From the NCBI RefSeq assembly GCF_963678975.1, contig NC_089273.1, forward strand, positions 31,868,973 to 31,932,972: a DNA stretch of 64,000 bases. The letters are read 5' to 3'. Position 1 is the first letter of the stretch. Every line of letters begins with the position of its first letter. The translations under genes and the position numbers were made by a program. The notes below the pieces were generated by a model. The model ran no database searches, had not been told where the DNA came from, and saw nothing but the letters and a program-made list of their open reading frames with translations. Shown piece after piece: positions 11,101-22,473 of this stretch. This DNA is from Dysidea avara. Lineage: Eukaryota; Porifera; Demospongiae; Dictyoceratida; Dysideidae.

Positions 11101-14100
11101 TACAATATTTCATATGAGAAACAACAATATTAATGATGAAGCAGCAGATGATATTGCAATTGTTTTATCTCAAAATACTGGACTACAAGAGCTGTGGCTA
11201 GGTGGAAATAATTTCCAAACTTCAAGTGCCATAAAGATGGCAATAGCTTTACAAAATACTACACATCTTACAATATTTCATATGAGAAACAACAATATTA
11301 ATGATGAAGCAGCAGATGATATTGCAACTGTTTTATCTCATAATACTGGACTACAAGAGCTATGTCTAGGTGGAAATAATTTACAAACTTCAGGTGCTAT
11401 CAAGATAGCAAAAGCTTTACAAAATACTACACATCTTACAATATTTGATATGCGATACAACAATATTAATGATGAAGCAGCAGATGATATTGCAACTGTT
11501 TTATCACATAATACTGGACTACAACAGCTGTGGCTAGGTGGAAATAATTTACAAACTTCAGGTGCTATCAACATAGCAAAAGCTTTACAAAATACTACAC
11601 ATCTTACAATATTTGATATACAAAACAACAATATTACTGATGAAGCAGCAGATGATATTGCAACTGTTTTATCTCATAATACTGGACTACAAGAGCTAGG
11701 TCTAGGTAGAAATAATTTACAAACTTCAGGTGCTATCAAGATAGCAAAAGCTTTACAAAATACTAAACGTCTTACAATGTTTGATATGTCAAACAACAAT
11801 ATTAATGATGAAGCAGCAGATGATATTGCAACTGTTTTATCTCATAATACTGGACTACAAGAGCTAGTTCTAGGTGGAAATAATTTACAAACTTCAGGTG
11901 CTATCAAGATAGCAAAAGCTTTACAAAATACTACACATCTTACAATATTTGATAAAGGAAACAACAATATTAATGATGAAGCAGCAGATGATATTGCAAT
12001 TGTTTTATCTCATAATACTGGACTACAACAGCTGTGGCTAGGTGGAAATAATTTACAAACTTCAGGTGCTATCAAGATAGCAAAAGCTTTACAAAATACT
12101 ACACATCTTACAATATTTGATATGCAAAACAACAATATTAATGATGAAGCAGCAGCAATTGTTTTATCTCATAATACTGGACTACAACAGCTGTGGCTAG
12201 GTGGAAATAATTTACAAACTTCAGGTGCTATCAAGATAGCAAAAGCTTTACAAAATACTACACACCTTACAATATTTGATATGCAAAACAACAATATTAA
12301 TGATGAAGCAGCAGATGATATTGCAACTGTTTTATCTCATAATACTGGACTACAAAAGCTAGGTCTAGGTGGAAATAATTTACAAACTTCAGGTGCTATC
12401 AAGATAGCAAAAGCTTTACAAAATACTACACATCTTACAATATTTGATATGCAAAACAGCAATATTAATTATGAAGCAGCAGATGATATTGCAGCTGTTT
12501 TATCTCATAATACTGGACTACAAAAGCTGTGGCTAGGTGGAAATAATTTACAAACTTCAGGTGCTATCAAGATAGCAAAAGCTTTACAAAATACTAAACG
12601 TCTTACAATATTTGATGTGTCAAACAACAATATTAATGATGAAGCAGCAGATGGTATTGCAACTGTTTTATCTCATAATACTGGTCTACAAGAGCTAGGT
12701 CTAGGTGGAAATAATTTACAAACTTCAGGTGCTATCAAGATAGCAAAAGCTTTACAAAATACTACACATCTTGCAATATTTCATATGCGAAACAACAATA
12801 TTAATGATGAAACTGCAGATGATATTGCAATTGTTTTATCTCATAATACTGGACTACAACAGCTGTGGCTAGGTAGAAATAATTTACAAACTTCAGGTGC
12901 TATCAAGATAGCAAAAGCTTTACAAAATACTACACATCTTACAATATTTGATATGCAAAACAGTAATATTAATGATGAAGCAGCAGATGATATTGCAACT
13001 GTTTTATCTCTTAATACTGGACTACAAAAGCTAGGTCTAGGTGGAAATAATTTACAAAACTTCAGGTGCTATCAAGATAGCAAAAGCTTTACAAAATACT
13101 ACACATCTTACAATATTTGATATGCAAAACAACAATATTAATGATGAAGCAGCAGATGATATTGCAACTGTTTTATCTCATAATACTGGACTACAAAAGC
13201 TGTGGCTAGGTGGAAATAATTTACAAACTTCAGGTGGTATCAAGATAGCAAAAGCTTTACAAAATACTAAACGTCTTAGAATATTTGATATGTCAAACAA
13301 CAATATTAATGATGAAGCAGCAGATGATATTGCAACTGTTTTATCTCATAATACTGGACTACAACAGCTGTGGCTAGGTGGAAATAATTTACAAACTTCA
13401 GGTGCTATCAAGATAGCAAAAGCTTTTCAAAATACTACACATCTTACAATATTTGATATGCAAAACAGCAATATTAATGATGAAGCAGCAGATGATATTG
13501 CAACTGTTTTATCTCATAATACTGGAGTACAAAAGCTAGGTCTAGGTGGAAATAATTTACAAACTTCAGGTGCTATCAAGATAGCAAAAGCTTTACAAAA
13601 TACTACACATCTTACAATATTTGATATGCAAAACAGCAATATTAATGGTGAAGCAGCAGATGATATTGCAACTGTTTTATCTCATAATACTGGACTACAA
13701 CAGCTGTGGTTAGGTGGAAATAATTTACAAACTTCAGGTGCTATCAAGATAGCAAAAGCTTTACAAAATACTACACTTCTTACAATATTTGATATGCGAA
13801 ATAACAATATTAATGATGAAGCAGCAGATGATATTGCAATTGTTTTATCTCATAATACTGGACTACAACAGCTGTGGCTAGGTGGAAATAATTTACAAAC
13901 TTCAGGTGCTATCAAGATAGCAAAAGCTTTACAAAATACTGCACATCTTACAATATTTGATATGCAAAACAGCAATATTAATGATGAAGCAGCAGATGAT
14001 ATTGCAACTGTTTTATCTCATAATACTGGACTACAACAGCTGTGGCTAGGTGGAAATAATTTACAAACTTCAGGTGCTATCAAGATAGCAAAAGCTTTAC

Positions 14101-15893
14101 AAAATACTGCACATCTTACAATATTTGATATGCAAAACAGCAATATTAATGATGAAGCAGCAGATGATATTGCAACTGTTTTATCTCATAATACTGGACT
14201 ACAACAGCTGTGGCTAGGTGAAAATAATTTACAAACTTCAGGTGCTATCAAGATAGCAAAAGCTTTACAAAATACTACACATCTTACAATATTTCATATG
14301 CGAAACAACAATATTAATGATGAAGCAGCAGATGATATTGCAACTGTTTTATCTCATAATACTGGACTACAACAGCTGTGGCTAGGTGGAAATAATTTAC
14401 AAACTTCAGGTGCTATCAAGATAGCAAAAGCTTTACAAAATACTACACATCTTACAATATTTGATATGCGAAACAACACTATTAATGATGAAGCAGCAGA
14501 TGATATTGCAATTGTTTTATCTCAAAATACTGGACTACAACAGCTGTGGCTAGGTGGAAATAATTTACAAACTTCAGGTGCTATCAAGATAGCAAAAGCT
14601 TTACAAAATACTAAACGTCTTACAATATTTGATATGCGAAACAACACTATTAATGATGAAGCAGCAGATGATATTGCAATTGTTTTATCTCAAAATACTG
14701 GACTACAAGAGCTGTGGCTAGGTGGAAATAATTTACAAACTTCAGGTGCTATCAAGATAGCAAAAGCTTTACAAAATACTACACATCTTACAATATTTGA
14801 TATGTCAAACAACAATATTAATGATGAAGCAGCAGATGATATTGCAACAGTTTTATCTCATAATACTGGACTACAAGAGCTAGGTCTAGGTGGAAATAAT
14901 TTACAAACTTCAGGTGCTATCAAGATAGCAAAAGCTTTACAAAATACTACACATCTTACAATATTTGATATGCGAAACAACAATATTAATGATGAAGCAG
15001 CAGATGATATTGCAACTGTTTTATCTCATAATACTGGACTACAACAGCTGTGGCTAGGTAGAAATAATTTACAAACTTCAGGTGCTATAAATATAGCAAA
15101 AGCTTTACAAAATACTACACATCTTACAATATTTCATATGCAAAACAACAATATTAATGGTGAAGCTGCAGATGTTATTGCAACTGTTTTATCTCATAAT
15201 ACTGGACTACAACAGCTAGGTCTAGGTGGAAATAATTTACAAACTTCAGGTGCTATCAAGATAGCAAAAGCTTTACAAAATAGTAAACGTCTGACAATAT
15301 TTGATATGTCAAACAACAATATTAATGATGAAGCAGCAGATGATATTGCAACTGTTTTATCTCATAATACTGGACTACAAGAGCTAGGTCTAGGTGGAAA
15401 TAATTTACAAACTTCAGGTGCTATCAAGATAGCAAAAGCTTTACAAAATACTACACATCTTACAATATTTGATATGCGAAACAACAATATTAATGATGAA
15501 ACAGCAGATGATATTGCAACTGTTTTATCTCATAATACTGGACTACAACAGCTGTGGCTAGGTGGAAATAATTTACAAACTTCAGGTGCTATCAAGATAG
15601 CAAAAGCTTTACAAAATGCTACACATCTTACAATATTTGATATTGAAAACAACAATATTAATGATGAAGCAGCAGATGATATTGCAATTGTTTTATCTCA
15701 TAATACTGGACTACAAAAGCTATATCTAGGTGGAAATAATTTACAAACTTCAGGTGCTATAAAGATAACTAAAGCTTTACAAAATAGTAAGCGTATTACA
15801 ATATTTGATATAAGAAATAACGGTCTTAATGACAGAGAAGTAATCAATATTACATCTATTATATCAAATAACACTGCACTTCAAATACAGTAA
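8173..15893 (+). CDS. NLR receptor: NACHT domain with about 31 double-LRR units (5' end missing, frameshifted)
   Basis: An intracellular pattern-recognition receptor of the NLR family. The frame opens at 8165 after a stop at 8162-8164. An AG at 8171-8172 is a plausible splice acceptor, so the start at GTG 8222 is not used as a real start. With 8222 as codon 1: Walker A GAPGIGKT at 11-18, Walker B VVDGYDKI at 88-95, sensor 1 TSRP at 118-121, and the winged-helix motif FIYIAIQEYMAAYYI at 305-319. A divergent linker and LRRs follow to about residue 830, then about 31 near-identical units of 56 residues (two ribonuclease-inhibitor-type LRRs each) to the stop at 15891-15893. One extra A at 13056-13059 shifts the frame, ending the first part at 13120; the second frame continues to 15893. 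Total about 2550 residues. No DEATH, CARD or other N-terminal domain is visible upstream. Walker B has Lys where Glu is usual, and the winged-helix His is Tyr. Regulation cannot be read. Confidence 0.93.
10709..15893 (+). repeat. Tandem array of about 31 units x 168 bp coding for LRR pairs
   Basis: Each unit encodes SGAIKIAKALQNTTHL... then DEAADDIATVLSHNTGL..., 56 residues. Units are nearly identical at the DNA level, including silent sites, which indicates recent expansion or gene conversion. One unit (about 12125-12185) lacks 9 bp (residues DDI). Amino-acid changes cluster at the strand positions: D/H and Q/R/S in 'FDMQNN', and E/Q/K and W/G/C/V/H/Y in 'LQELWLGG'. The last unit is diverged and ends the protein. 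Confidence 0.95.
13056..13059 (+). other. Single-base frameshift inside the LRR array
   Basis: The sequence reads 'tttacaaaacttcagg' where every other unit has 'tttacaaacttcagg', one extra A. The frame then stops at 13118-13120, and the downstream frame picks up the array without loss of register. It could be a real null allele or an assembly or sequencing error in a homopolymer. Confidence 0.92.
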
Positions 15894-16905
15894 TTTGGCA
15901 GCAATAAATTTTTGCCTCCATGAGATAGTCCAATAGACATTTTGATACAATATCCGAAACTATAATAATTATATGTAAAAATTGTAAAAACTGTATATAT
16001 GTATGGTAATTTTAAAGTCAACATAATTAAAGGTGTTAATAAGGTTAATATATTATTAGGGTGTTACTTGAAGCCATCTGGAAAAGTTGAAACTAAAACT
16101 TTGTGGAATAATGTAGAAAAAATCAGATCCAGTAGTGACTTGATTTCAATCTATATAGGTATGCACCAAGAGCCACAGCAGCTGGGGCCTGTATAGAATC
16201 TTCTTTGCCAAAGCTAGAGCTGTGGATTTTCAGGCCAGCTTTACACTGCAATCTAACTCCTGTTATACAAGCTTTCACAAAGTAGCCTTCTCGCATTCAG
16301 GTCATGCTATGTACTAGATTAATAAACCCAATGAAACAAGAAGCCATGTTGTTTAAGGATCCCAGGCTGTACATGTGTGGACTTCACAGGTACTTGCAAG
16401 CAGTCTATGAATCAATTATAGTCTGTTTGCGTTCACCTGAACCCTCGTTTCTTGTTAATAACTCTTGTTACATGGGCCAGCTGCCCAAACATTTAGTAGT
16501 GCTGTGAAGCCCTTTAAATGCCGGAAACGTTAATCAAAAAAGTGCTTTGATGCGGGCAAGAACAAGTGAGTTATGAGGCTTTAAAAATATCCCATACATT
16601 TAGTGGGGAATTGGAAACAGTGGAAATGGAAACTGGAAACGGAAAATGCGGAAATGGTCAAATTTTTATATACATGTATCCTAGAGAAAAACCTCTACTT
16701 TGTGGTCACATTTTCAATAAAGACCACCTCTGTATAAGACCACTTTTCAGAAAGGCTTAATTGCAAAAATAGCAGTTACAAATAATATGTATTGCATGAC
16801 AGCTATATATATATAGGCACTTAAGAGAATGCATTTTTTTGATATAGCTAGTACAGGTTATATAACTAGATGGACACCCAACTAAATGATTTATGATATA
16901 GGTAG
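15894..16905. other. Intergenic 3' of the NLR gene
   Basis: No convincing exon. Two AATAAA-like signals (15902 and 16320) could serve polyadenylation of the NLR transcript. Around 16690-16745 there is a 'gtggtcac...gaccacctctg' relic of the family seen at 60-430. A short TA microsatellite lies near 16806-16814. Small open frames (15999-16196, 16304-16507, 16566-16760) look like chance. Confidence 0.45.
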
Positions 16906-17311
16906 GTACTCTAGGTGTACCACTGAGAGGCGATCTTTGACATCACTGTAAATCTTCAAGTCGGTTGCAGGATCAAAGTGATTATGTTTCATTTCTACAC
17001 ATCTCCTGTGAGCATGGTAGTACACATTTCTTAAATCTGGTGACTACCAGTACGTGGGTTTGCAAACATGACATACTCCTTATGTTGCAAGCATAAATCA
17101 TAAGGAGGAGGATGTGGTTTTCCATCTTCAGAACGTAAATTATGGACTCCGCATCCTGGACACCTTGAAATGTTTCCTTTTACAAAAACAATACAAATTG
17201 ACAAAGGAGAGTGTGAATCAGGCAGGTATGATTGAGTCTGTTGAGCTGGTAGTGTGATAGGAGCATAAACAACAGGGAAATAGGGTGAGGAAATATTTTG
17301 TGTGACAGATG

Positions 17312-17553
17312 CACTGCTTGAAGGTTCTTAGTTTACTAATTTGTTAAACTACTTTACTGCAGTTGTACCCAGTTATACTGATGGTAAAATGTCAGTAACT
17401 TTAAGTATATGGAACATAATTATTTTACTAAGTTTTAAAGTCTCAGTAAAACATCAGTGAGTGTGGGTTTACTGAAACTAAAATAACAAACAATTAACTG
17501 TTCCATATACTGGGGTTATACCACTCTAGTAAACTAAGAAACTTCAAGCAGTG
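17312..17553. mobile_element. CACTG-ended miniature element (MITE A, copy 2)
   Basis: A 242-bp element, ends CACTGCTTGAAGGTTCTTAG and (reverse) CACTGCTTGAAGTTTCTTAG, flanked by ATG (17309-17311, 17554-17556). Duplicate copy 1 shows the uninterrupted site around 3260-3275. It is closely similar to 434-669. The 3-bp duplication fits CACTA/EnSpm-like elements. Confidence 0.82.
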
Positions 17554-17558
17554 ATGAT

Positions 17559-18003
17559 TAGGGACCCGCCGATTATGCTGGCATAATTATGAGCATAATA
17601 GGTGCCTGAAAGCATTGAGCATAATGCTAGCATAATAGATAGAATATTTGTGTAATAGTATGAATTCTTGCTTATTAAAATAGCTATCACAGAAAGATCG
17701 ATATACTCTAATAGAACAGTTAGTAACTCTAATAGAACAATCACATAGCTGACTGTTCTATTAGAGTATATCGATCTTTTCTGTGATATGCATTTTGACA
17801 AGTAAGTTTGTGCTTCAGCCACTTATTATTTATCCATAAACTGGAAATTATTAGTAGAGTATGAGAACTGAGGCATAAATAATTGGGTAAATTTGAGCAT
17901 AATAGGTAAGTGTTGAGCATAAATTTAAGCATAATAGGTAAATTTTTGAGCAGTGCAGCATAGCATAATAGGTAAAATTATGAGCATAATAGGCGGGTCC
18001 CTA
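17559..18003. mobile_element. hAT-like miniature element (MITE B, 'gcataatagg' family)
   Basis: A 445-bp element with ends TAGGGACCCGCCGATTATGC and (reverse) TAGGGACCCGCCTATTATGC, flanked by the 8-bp duplication GTGATGAT (17551-17558, 18004-18011). Its target is the right end of MITE A plus flank, so it inserted later. The interior carries 'gcataatagg' copies and an inverted repeat around 'actctaatagaac' / 'gttctattagagt'. Related elements are at 25411-25847 and 41028-41279. Confidence 0.9.
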
Positions 18004-20154
18004 GTGATGATATTAGGAGAGGAGGTAACAAAGAGTACTCTGTAGGGACATGGGGAGACATGGAGTAGAGTGGTGGAGGAGTTAGCCCAGGTTCTGAAAA
18101 TCCATCACATCTTGAGGTTTCATCTACAAAGGAAACTTTGGATCCACCTGGTTGCACTCTGTACTTATGGTTACCAATGTTACCTACCAATATTTGCTTG
18201 ATGTGTTTCATAGTTTTTTTTTCTGTGAAGCCTTTCGACGCATGTGAGCTTTTCTCCCACTGCTCTTAGGCATATCTATGGTTGCAAGTTTAGACAAGTT
18301 AGTTGGCAACCCTTTTTGTTTACTCATCCATGTCATGTATTTGTCAAGCTGATTAGTTTTTCTAGCAACAGCGATAATATGAGCACAGGTCTTACTACAC
18401 TTAAAGACACCAGTTTTGTTCACACACTATTTAACCAGTTTGACGACATTCCACAAAATGAGGAGGCTTACGGTGTAGATCAGTACTCTGGACCAGCCAC
18501 TCAGATCGATTCCTGCAACCAGGAGACAGGCAAACACTATCTTTTTGCTTAATATCTTTGTAGACTCACTCCAGACTTTGTCTGCCAGATACAAAGGGAC
18601 TTGAAGCTGATATAAAACATTTGTAGTACCTGAGCTTGACACTATTGAAGCGGAAGACATGGACGTTTCCTCAAACTGCTCTGACATGGCTGTTTCCTCA
18701 AACTGCTCTGACATGGTTGTTTCCTCGAACTGCTCTGCTTCAATGTGATCATTGAGAGGAGATGAAAACAAAGCTTTGACTATTCGTTCACACTGCTTTT
18801 CTGACATTTGGAAAAACGTGCGTGCATTAATGGCAAGATTTTGATAGTCACTTTTCAATCTGTATTCACCGATGCTTGCAGCAGCCTTTTCAATTTCTTT
18901 ATTTTGATCAACCATTATTTCTTTCATCAAAGAAATGAAATCAGGTAGTTCCTGAGCTCTGTAGTTCATTTGATGCTTAATAACCTTGTTCTGAGACTCA
19001 ACATCATTTGTATAGAATGGCTCTGGAGGGTTTCCAAGACCAGCCTTAATCCTGTACTCTTTTAACATCATCTTCTGAACTTCTGCTGTACAGTTGTTAA
19101 TAAACCACTCATAAAACTGAGGAGGATTATTATAAATCATTTCCCTATCATTCCAGATTTTCTCCAATGAACATATAATTCCTTCAAAATCTTCGTCAGA
19201 GTCAGCATCAACCAGGCCATCTTCAGCACTACAAGGATCCCCAAATATTTCTCTTAAAAACTCAACTTGCATGTGCTTGGGAATAATGAATTCCCTCAGT
19301 TTTGACTCAAGGTTACCGTCGAAGTGAAGGAAGCAGTAACAATGTATAGCATTAAAAAAGACCGTTGAGAATGTTGTAGATAGTGCTTTTTTACCATCAG
19401 TGCCAAATGCCACCAGCCCACGTAATGAAGGCTTGAGACCAACTAAAGAGGATGCAAAAGAGGAATATGTTTCAAACTTCTTTTGCTTATGCACAAAAAT
19501 TGGACACATTATAACTGGATGGTTTCCACAAGAATTTTCCAACAACAGATGACAGTAAGTGGTGACAGTTACGTAGAAGTCACCGAGATTAAAAGTAGGG
19601 TCAACACTAAGCACTGTGCATTGTTGATTGGTACAAAAGCTTTCCAGGTCATTCAATGACCAGTTAAAGCTCAGAACTGTCATTGGTTCTGGAGCACCCG
19701 ACACAATTCTAACAAAAGCATCTTCTGTTTTCCCTCCCTCACTTTCCTTGCACATCAATATAACCGAAAACAGTGGATCCTTCTGCTTGCCTTGAATTGC
19801 ACACTCTGTTACATTTCTATGTCTCCTCATATCAGCTGCTTGTTGTCTGTTGCGTGGTATTGCACCAGCACTAGAAGCAGTTAACAGGCTATCATCTGAA
19901 GTGTATTTTCTAACTGCAAACTTGGCAGTTAAATTTTGTGTTACATCTTTTAATTTCTTTAAAGTACTTGGCATAGTACGAACATAACTTTCAGATTGCT
20001 TAGAATTAGCATGAGGGCGAGGGGTCACTTTATGTTCTTTCTGTTCAAAACAATATTGGACAAGTGCAAGGTTCAATGTGTCCTCTTGATGATCTATAAA
20101 GACACCAATTTTGATATGATTACACAAGTCACAGAGAATAAGATATAGTTTCAA

Positions 20155-20464
20155 ACATATTATTAATTTTATGTATTATAGTGAGTTTTCCATCTTACCC
20201 TGGCATATACAATGTAACAAATCATTATATGTATATTTGAAACCAACATATTATTCTGTTCAGCTTATACCCACTGTAGAAATGGGATGAATGCAAACAC
20301 TTGAGACATTCATTAAGGACTTTGGATAGTAAAATTCAAAATCAGTATCAATCTTTCGCTTAAAATTCTATACAAGCTGCATGCAGCTACAAATGTGGTT
20401 GCAAGTTGGCGCACAAATCATTTTTATATTCCATTTGTATATGCTACCAAGAGTACTCTTAATG
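20155..20464. other. Upstream region of MULE copy 2
   Basis: AT-rich sequence shared with 5399-5500 and 6151-6390 of copy 1. It probably carries the 5' part or promoter of the transposase gene, but I cannot identify an exon or a TATA element with confidence. Confidence 0.35.
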
Positions 20465-20467
20465 CTA

Positions 20468-20739
20468 CAAGTGGAACAAAAAATTAGGAATTTTCAATAT
20501 GAGTAGGGATCAAAGTAATAAAAAGTACTGAAACAAGAGAGATTATCTACCACCTGAAGTCATGCTAGTACACACATAATCGCTACTTCAGTTGCCAAGA
20601 TTTAAGATATAATGGCACTGAAGTAGGGATTACGTGTGTACTAGCATGACTTCAGGTAGTAGATAATCTCTCGTTTCAGTACTTTTTATTACTTTGATCC
20701 CTACTCATATTGAAAATTCCTAATTTTTTGTTCCACTTG
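20468..20739. repeat. Fold-back palindrome
   Basis: A 272-bp inverted repeat. CAAGTGGAACAAAAAATTAG at the left is matched by its exact reverse complement at the right end, and the arms pair over about 115 bp with few mismatches ('gaagtcatgctagtacacac' pairs with 'gtgtgtactagcatgacttc'). The loop is about 40 bp. It can form a long hairpin as DNA or RNA. Related arms occur at 24655-24885 and in part at 8088-8160 and 2438-2490. Confidence 0.85.
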
Positions 20740-20865
20740 TTTGTGTACTTTTTACAAACATTGCATGAATCTTATCTTTTATGTGCATGCAGTTTCTATT
20801 ACACAGGACACTAAAGTTACTATTTCTTCAATGTCCATGGTTTGCTAGCTATGTTATAGACAACA

Positions 20866-21336
20866 TTACCTGTGTTTAGATTCTTTGCACAGTTTCTCAA
20901 TATTAGAAAAGTAGTACTTGCTGGTTGAGGATCTAGTAGCAGCACGGGATTTGGCAACATCCTTGCGGTAATGTTCTTTAGTGCTCTCTGCAGAATCCAC
21001 ACGAGACTTTTCCAAGTCTTGATGGTAGTGTTCCCTTTTCTTTTTTGCAACTTCAGTGCGAGACTTTTCCAAGTCTTGATGGTAGTATTCCCTTTGCCTT
21101 TCCGCTGACTCAATGCGAGACTTTGCCAAATCTTTGTTAAATGATGTTTTGGTGGCTTCAGCTGATTTCTCACGCGACGCTGTTACATTTTTGTAGTACT
21201 CATTAGCATGACGCTGTGATCGGCATTCACTGCTGTACTCCTTTCTCTCTGAGAGTATAGACTCTGTATGAGCTTCATAGTACGCCCTGTTATTCTCCTT
21301 CTTTCTACTCTTCCGTGCCGCTTCCTTCGAAGGCAT
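20866..21336 (-). CDS. Charged helical repeat protein fragment, unrecognised
   Basis: A 156-codon frame from the ATG at 21336 (a longer open frame reaches 21387). The N terminus is basic ('MPSKEAARKSRKKENNRAYY'). Then come about five imperfect 19-residue repeats built around 'DLxKSRxxSAExxxxxYY', predicted to be strongly helical and highly charged. It ends in 'NIEKLCKESKHR'. No enzymatic motif is visible. Similar charged repeats occur N-terminal to domains of some large transposon proteins in invertebrates; that link is a guess. The DNA is less AT-rich than its surroundings. It could equally be the first exon of a longer captured gene. Confidence 0.5.
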   Translation of the reverse strand: MPSKEAARKSRKKENNRAYYEAHTESILSERKEYSSECRSQRHANEYYKNVTASREKSAEATKTSFNKDLAKSRIESAERQREYYHQDLEKSRTEVAKKKREHYHQDLEKSRVDSAESTKEHYRKDVAKSRAATRSSTSKYYFSNIEKLCKESKHR

Positions 21337-22473
21337 TGCCACACCCAATATTGCCTCAGAGAAAACACACAAAGCAATAATAACCACAATACCCTTAGCT
21401 AACGCTATTTTGCTACGAATTATTTCTAATATCGCTCAAATACTTGAGGTAGATACGTTGTTTACAGCAAAGAAATGCGTTTACAAACGCAAGCAATATT
21501 AATTTTGCCGGTTAACTTTGCCAGAAACAAAAGATATAAGTCGCTAAATATATTCACTTACACGTACAAAGCTTCCCGATTGTGAACAGCTCGCTCTTCC
21601 TGCTCAAAATCAACTTCGAACTTTCAACCACGCGTATTCGAATATTTTACCGCGAAGATTATGATTACTCTATTTAGCGAGCACTCTTATTGAAACAAAC
21701 TGCGCCGTACATTGAAGTCATTTGTGGAGTTATTAACACTACCTGTAGTGAATCCAGGACGATGGCGACATTAAAGAACGATGAAAGGTAAGACCCTAGC
21801 GCAAGGATTGTATTTCTATCGGTGTAGGAAAGGTTTAATCTATAGGCAAAGCGAGCCGTTTTCATGCAAGAAGTAGGACTGTAGCTGTTGCCATCTTCCC
21901 GCTAGGCCTGGCTGAAGGCATCAGTTAGGGAGTCAGTCACTAGAAAATTCGATCAGATAGAATTTTTTTTAAAATTCGTGGAAACTCATAGGATGCATTT
22001 CGCGTCGTTTTGAAGGCGAAATCGTGCTTCACTTTTGTAATACAATACTGTTGAATCGCCGAGATGGTTTTGCAAGTCTGCTTTTGGTGCGTAATTTTTT
22101 GGCGGGAAATCGTGAACCTTGACGATCCCTACCATTAAGTACTACCGTACTTAATGATATACCTGTAAACCAGCATTCATTTTGGTACCACCCCCTCTTT
22201 GCATAAAGTAAGGATCTTGTGAAATACAGATATCATATTAGTTCAAAGAAATTAATTCAGTCAGACAATGGCTTAAATACAATTGTCCTTCAATTTGAAT
22301 AAAAAGCATTGCATTGCCAAGGTGATTTGTGTGAACATCTTTGGCATGCATTACTTGCCTATAGAGCAGAATGTCTTTGCTAGAACTGATAACGTGATCT
22401 ATATTTCACCAGACACTTTTTTGCAAAAGGATGGGTGGTGCCAAATTAATTCCATTATTCAATTACTTGTTAA

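Larger units (their letters stand above)
16906..20154 (-). pseudogene. Mutator-like (MULE) transposase, copy 2
   Basis: A long open frame, 20154-18427 (575 codons), covers the N-terminal region, the catalytic core ('SVDPTFNLGDFYVT', 'AFGTDGKKAL', 'CYCFLHF', 'NDVESQNK') and the acidic 'EQFEET' repeats. Frame is then lost near 18545 by loss of one G relative to copy 1. The C-terminal pieces (18423-18208 with SWIM-like Cys/His 'CSKTCAHI', then 18211-18013 and 17300-16906) are in other frames and are split by two inserted miniature elements. The tail near 17180-16906 encodes 'CPGCGVHNL', 'PPYDLCLQHKEY' and ends at '...VVHLEY', where the duplication begins. The core is intact but the protein is not. 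Catalytic activity from this copy alone is unlikely. Confidence 0.82.
20465..22149. mobile_element. 1.7-kb insertion with a fold-back end and a repeat-protein ORF
   Basis: Present in duplicate 2 and absent from copy 1, where 'cttaatgctatatacctg' is continuous. CTTAATG occurs on both sides (20458-20464, 22150-22156), suggesting a 7-8 bp target duplication. The left end is the palindrome 20468-20739. The rest contains a minus-strand coding segment (21336-20866) and a G+C-richer tail (about 21400-22140) resembling a promoter or 5' untranslated region. No terminal inverted repeat is evident across the whole insertion, so it may be a captured gene fragment or a composite. Confidence 0.6.
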
